A DNA stretch of 64,000 bases from Pagrus major (lineage: Eukaryota > Chordata > Actinopteri > Spariformes > Sparidae), in contig NC_133230.1 in the NCBI RefSeq assembly GCF_040436345.1, forward strand, positions 2,150,797 through 2,214,796, in the 5' to 3' direction. Positions 59,083 through 64,000 of the stretch are shown here, one piece after another; the first letter of the stretch is position 1, and each line of letters begins with the position of its first letter. A program made the position numbers and the translations under genes. The notes under the pieces are model-generated. The model made no database searches, was not told the origin of the DNA, and worked only from the letters and a program-made list of their open reading frames with translations.

Positions 59083-59889
59083 AGGTGATTCAGTTCTAGT
59101 GTTTCATGCATAATTCCAGAACTTTAACTTGAAATTATATACTTGAAAAATCTTCAGAGGCTCAATATACACAGGAGAAATGATGAGCTAAAAGCTGAAT
59201 GTGTACAATTTCACTTTGAGAAGATGTCACAATATGTTTATGTGTCAATATCTTCATGCTGATTATCCCATATTTGTGAAAATGATGATTAAAGAGTCCA
59301 GTTAATCGGTCTCATGTGTCCCACTTATTATCGCTCCTCGTGTCATGCTTTTCTATAAACATTTATATGTTAAATACTTGTAGTTTTTCCAGTAGCTTCC
59401 ATGTAAGTAACCAAAAAGTAAGCTGTTAGTTCAAAGTAGCAGTTTAGAAAAGAGTGACACATTTCTTTGTGGGATTAAGCAGAGTAGATCTACACCTTAA
59501 TACAAGGAGTACAACAAACATAGTGTAAACACACTGTGTAAAAACAGTATAAGAATGGTGTTAAATATAGTTAATTAAATTCATATAAATAAATGTATAA
59601 AAGTTTGGGGGAGTTTGCTGAGCAACTGCACAACATTTTTTATCCAAATTATTTATTAAGGTTTAAAAGTGTAGTCAGATATGTTTTAAACAGGTTCTGA
59701 ATAAAATGTGTTCAGTCTGAAGCGGAAATAAAAGCCTCCGCACTTCCCCCGTCGGAGCTTAACAGCGTGACACCCAGCGGAAGTCAACAGTAGCAGCTAG
59801 CAGCATTAGCTGCCTGTGTGTAATGAACGAAGTGGAAGACGGTACTGAGTCACAGCGCAGCTCATTATTGAATTAGTAATTAAAGAACA
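59083..59889. other. Spacer, units 12-13
   Basis: Standard AT-rich spacer (candidate AATAAA near 59588) and promoter block from 59698, carrying GTCAACAG instead of the forkhead-like GTAAACAG found in the other copies. Confidence 0.6.
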
Positions 59890-62489
<2,600 letters not shown>

Positions 62490-62819
62490 TGTTTTAGTGA
62501 TTTATGTGATTTGTGTTTAAGACAGTCCACATTAAGCCATGGTGACATTCTGGGAAAGGTGAAACACGATTTGAAACATTAAAAATGTTAGTTTAGTTTT
62601 AGTTTGTTTCTGTGAGTTTTAGACTTGGATTCTAATAATAATAAGTTAAAGTAGTTCATCAGTCAGAGCCTAAGAATCACCACCGACAGCGACTGAGGAA
62701 GACCATCATCATCGTCATCTTCATCATCTCCATCATCATTAACAAAGACGTTACAGCGACAGGCTGTTTAAGAAACCGTGTGGGCGGTTTCCAACGAAAG
62801 AAGATTCTTTAAGTTCAGG
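62490..62819. other. Type-B 3' flank of unit 13
   Basis: Resembles 26904-27110, with an added CATCATC-rich tract at about 62702-62740. ATTAAA near 62578. No gene. Confidence 0.5.
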
Positions 62820-63315
62820 AGAAATTTGGTCAGAATCAGAAACAGATTTATTGCCAAGAAGGATTTTACACCAACAAGGAATTTGTCTAGGTGAATAAGG
62901 TGTATACATTGAAGACAATAAACAAACAGTGACTATAATAAATATGAAAAATAAAATATGTAATATGTACAAATTCTGCATTAATGTAATGCAAAGACTT
63001 GAAGGGCGGTAGTGGGTTTGAGTGCAAGAGTCCGTGTCAGTGTCAGTGGGGGTTCCGGGCCTCGTTAAGGATCCCAACTACAGAGGGGAAGAAACTGTTC
63101 ATGTGGCGGGAGGTTTTGGTCCTGATGGACCGCAGCCTCCTGCCAGAGGGGAGAGTGTCAAAAAGTCTGTGACCGGGATGGGAGGGGTCGGCCACAATCC
63201 TACCTGCACACCTCAGAGCCCTGGAGCTGTGCAGGTCCTGAAGGGATGGAAGGTTGCAGCCAATCACCTTCTCAGCAGAGCGTATGATACGCTGGTCAGG
63301 GCTCTGTTAGCATTA
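62820..63315 (-). mobile_element. 3' end of an L2-type LINE
   Basis: On the minus strand 63267-63043 reads IGCNLPSLQDLHSSRALRCA, then IVADPSHPGHRLFDTLPSGR and TSRHMNSFFPSVVGILNEA, the C-terminal end of a fish LINE reverse-transcriptase protein, from memory of the L2/CR1 group. Its 3' UTR reaches to about 62820 with the common fish tail GATTTATTGCCAAG and ACAAGGAATTTGTCT. The 5' part is missing, as usual for such insertions. Confidence 0.65.
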
Positions 63316-64000
63316 AACTATTCTCTTAATATTTAACTGCTTTCACCCTACCTGCAATTTCACCGTCCGCCCATATTTCATTCATAAACTAATTACATTA
63401 GTCATTACAGACTCACCGTCTTTCTGTTATATGTTAATGTTGTTTAGTTGCCATCTCATTTACTTAAATGAAAATAAATATATTTAACCGTATGTCGTTG
63501 TCTGTGGAGGTTTGTTTTACTGTAAACCAATGGTAACTGTGTGTAGAAGCCACTACTGCAGTAATGAGATTAAATACATTGATTTGAATGAATTGATATT
63601 GATTAAAGTTAACCTTGTCTAGTCGAATTTGATTAATTTCCTCCAGATTAGTCAAAGAGATAAAAGAACGGAGGTGGTGCTCCTATTCACGAGTGCTTTA
63701 TTAATCTCAAGTGATTAATACATTAATTTATGTGTAGTGTTTCTCCTACATTGGCATGAGGATAAGTTGACAGTACCCAGATGTTACTCCTCATTAAGAA
63801 GAGATCTTAAATGTTGAGTATGAATGGGAGGAATTATTACTGCAAAAAACATTTATATGTTAAATACTTGTAGTTTTTCCAGTAGCTTCCATGTAAGTAA
63901 CCAAACAGAAAGCTGTTAGTTCAAAGTAGCAGTTTAGAAAAGAGTGGCACATTTATTTGTGGAATTAAGCAGAGTAGATCTACACCTTAATACAAGGAGT
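63316..64000. other. Spacer leading to a next unit
   Basis: About 63420-63848 matches the type-B flank of unit 5 (27110-27520), with AATAAA near 63473. At about 63848 it jumps to the part of the standard spacer that precedes a promoter block, so roughly 1.3 kb present after unit 5 is missing here. The array therefore continues beyond the window. Confidence 0.6.

Overview
The window is eukaryotic genomic DNA from a teleost fish, probably an acanthomorph. The evidence is: split genes with GT/AG introns in phase; C2H2 zinc-finger genes with the short N-terminal exon seen in many fish 'gastrula zinc finger protein'-like genes; fish NLR N-terminal exons; an RTE-clade LINE with a GATG 3' tail; Tc1, hAT and L2-type repeats; AT-rich intergenic DNA. 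No bacterial or organellar features were seen.

Layout. Positions 1-10640 hold two diverged copies (about 1313-3620 and 4997-10640) of a segment carrying short N-terminal exons of a teleost NLR gene. Copy A has lost exon 4. Copy B still splices in frame to a 113-residue reading frame that stops just where the rest of the gene should begin, and it carries a Tc1 element broken by a non-autonomous hAT element.

Positions 11300-64000 hold a same-strand tandem array of 13 C2H2 zinc-finger units. Each standard unit has a 57-codon exon 1, a phase-1 intron holding a decayed hAT transposase fragment, and one long exon with an acidic linker and 7-15 fingers. Units 1, 2, 5, 6, 7, 8, 9 and 11 are intact. 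Unit 3 is a two-finger chimera running into a LINE. Unit 4 has no exon 1 of its own. Unit 10 is frameshifted. Unit 12 is a small relic. Unit 13 loses its last three fingers through a 7-bp duplication. The array continues past the right edge.

The array is interrupted by the LINE (19114-22070), two copies of one hAT-type element inside duplicated introns (30222-31357, 53129-54342), a hAT element inside the intron of unit 8 (38006-39320), a block with an integrase-like pseudogene facing a HECT-ligase-like fragment (45007-47537), an unidentified repeat in three copies, and an L2-type LINE end (about 62820-63315).

Together the genes look like a fast-evolving family of DNA-binding repressor-type proteins that changes by unit duplication, exchange of finger blocks and finger duplication. 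All sequence comparisons here were made by eye; no alignment or database search was run.
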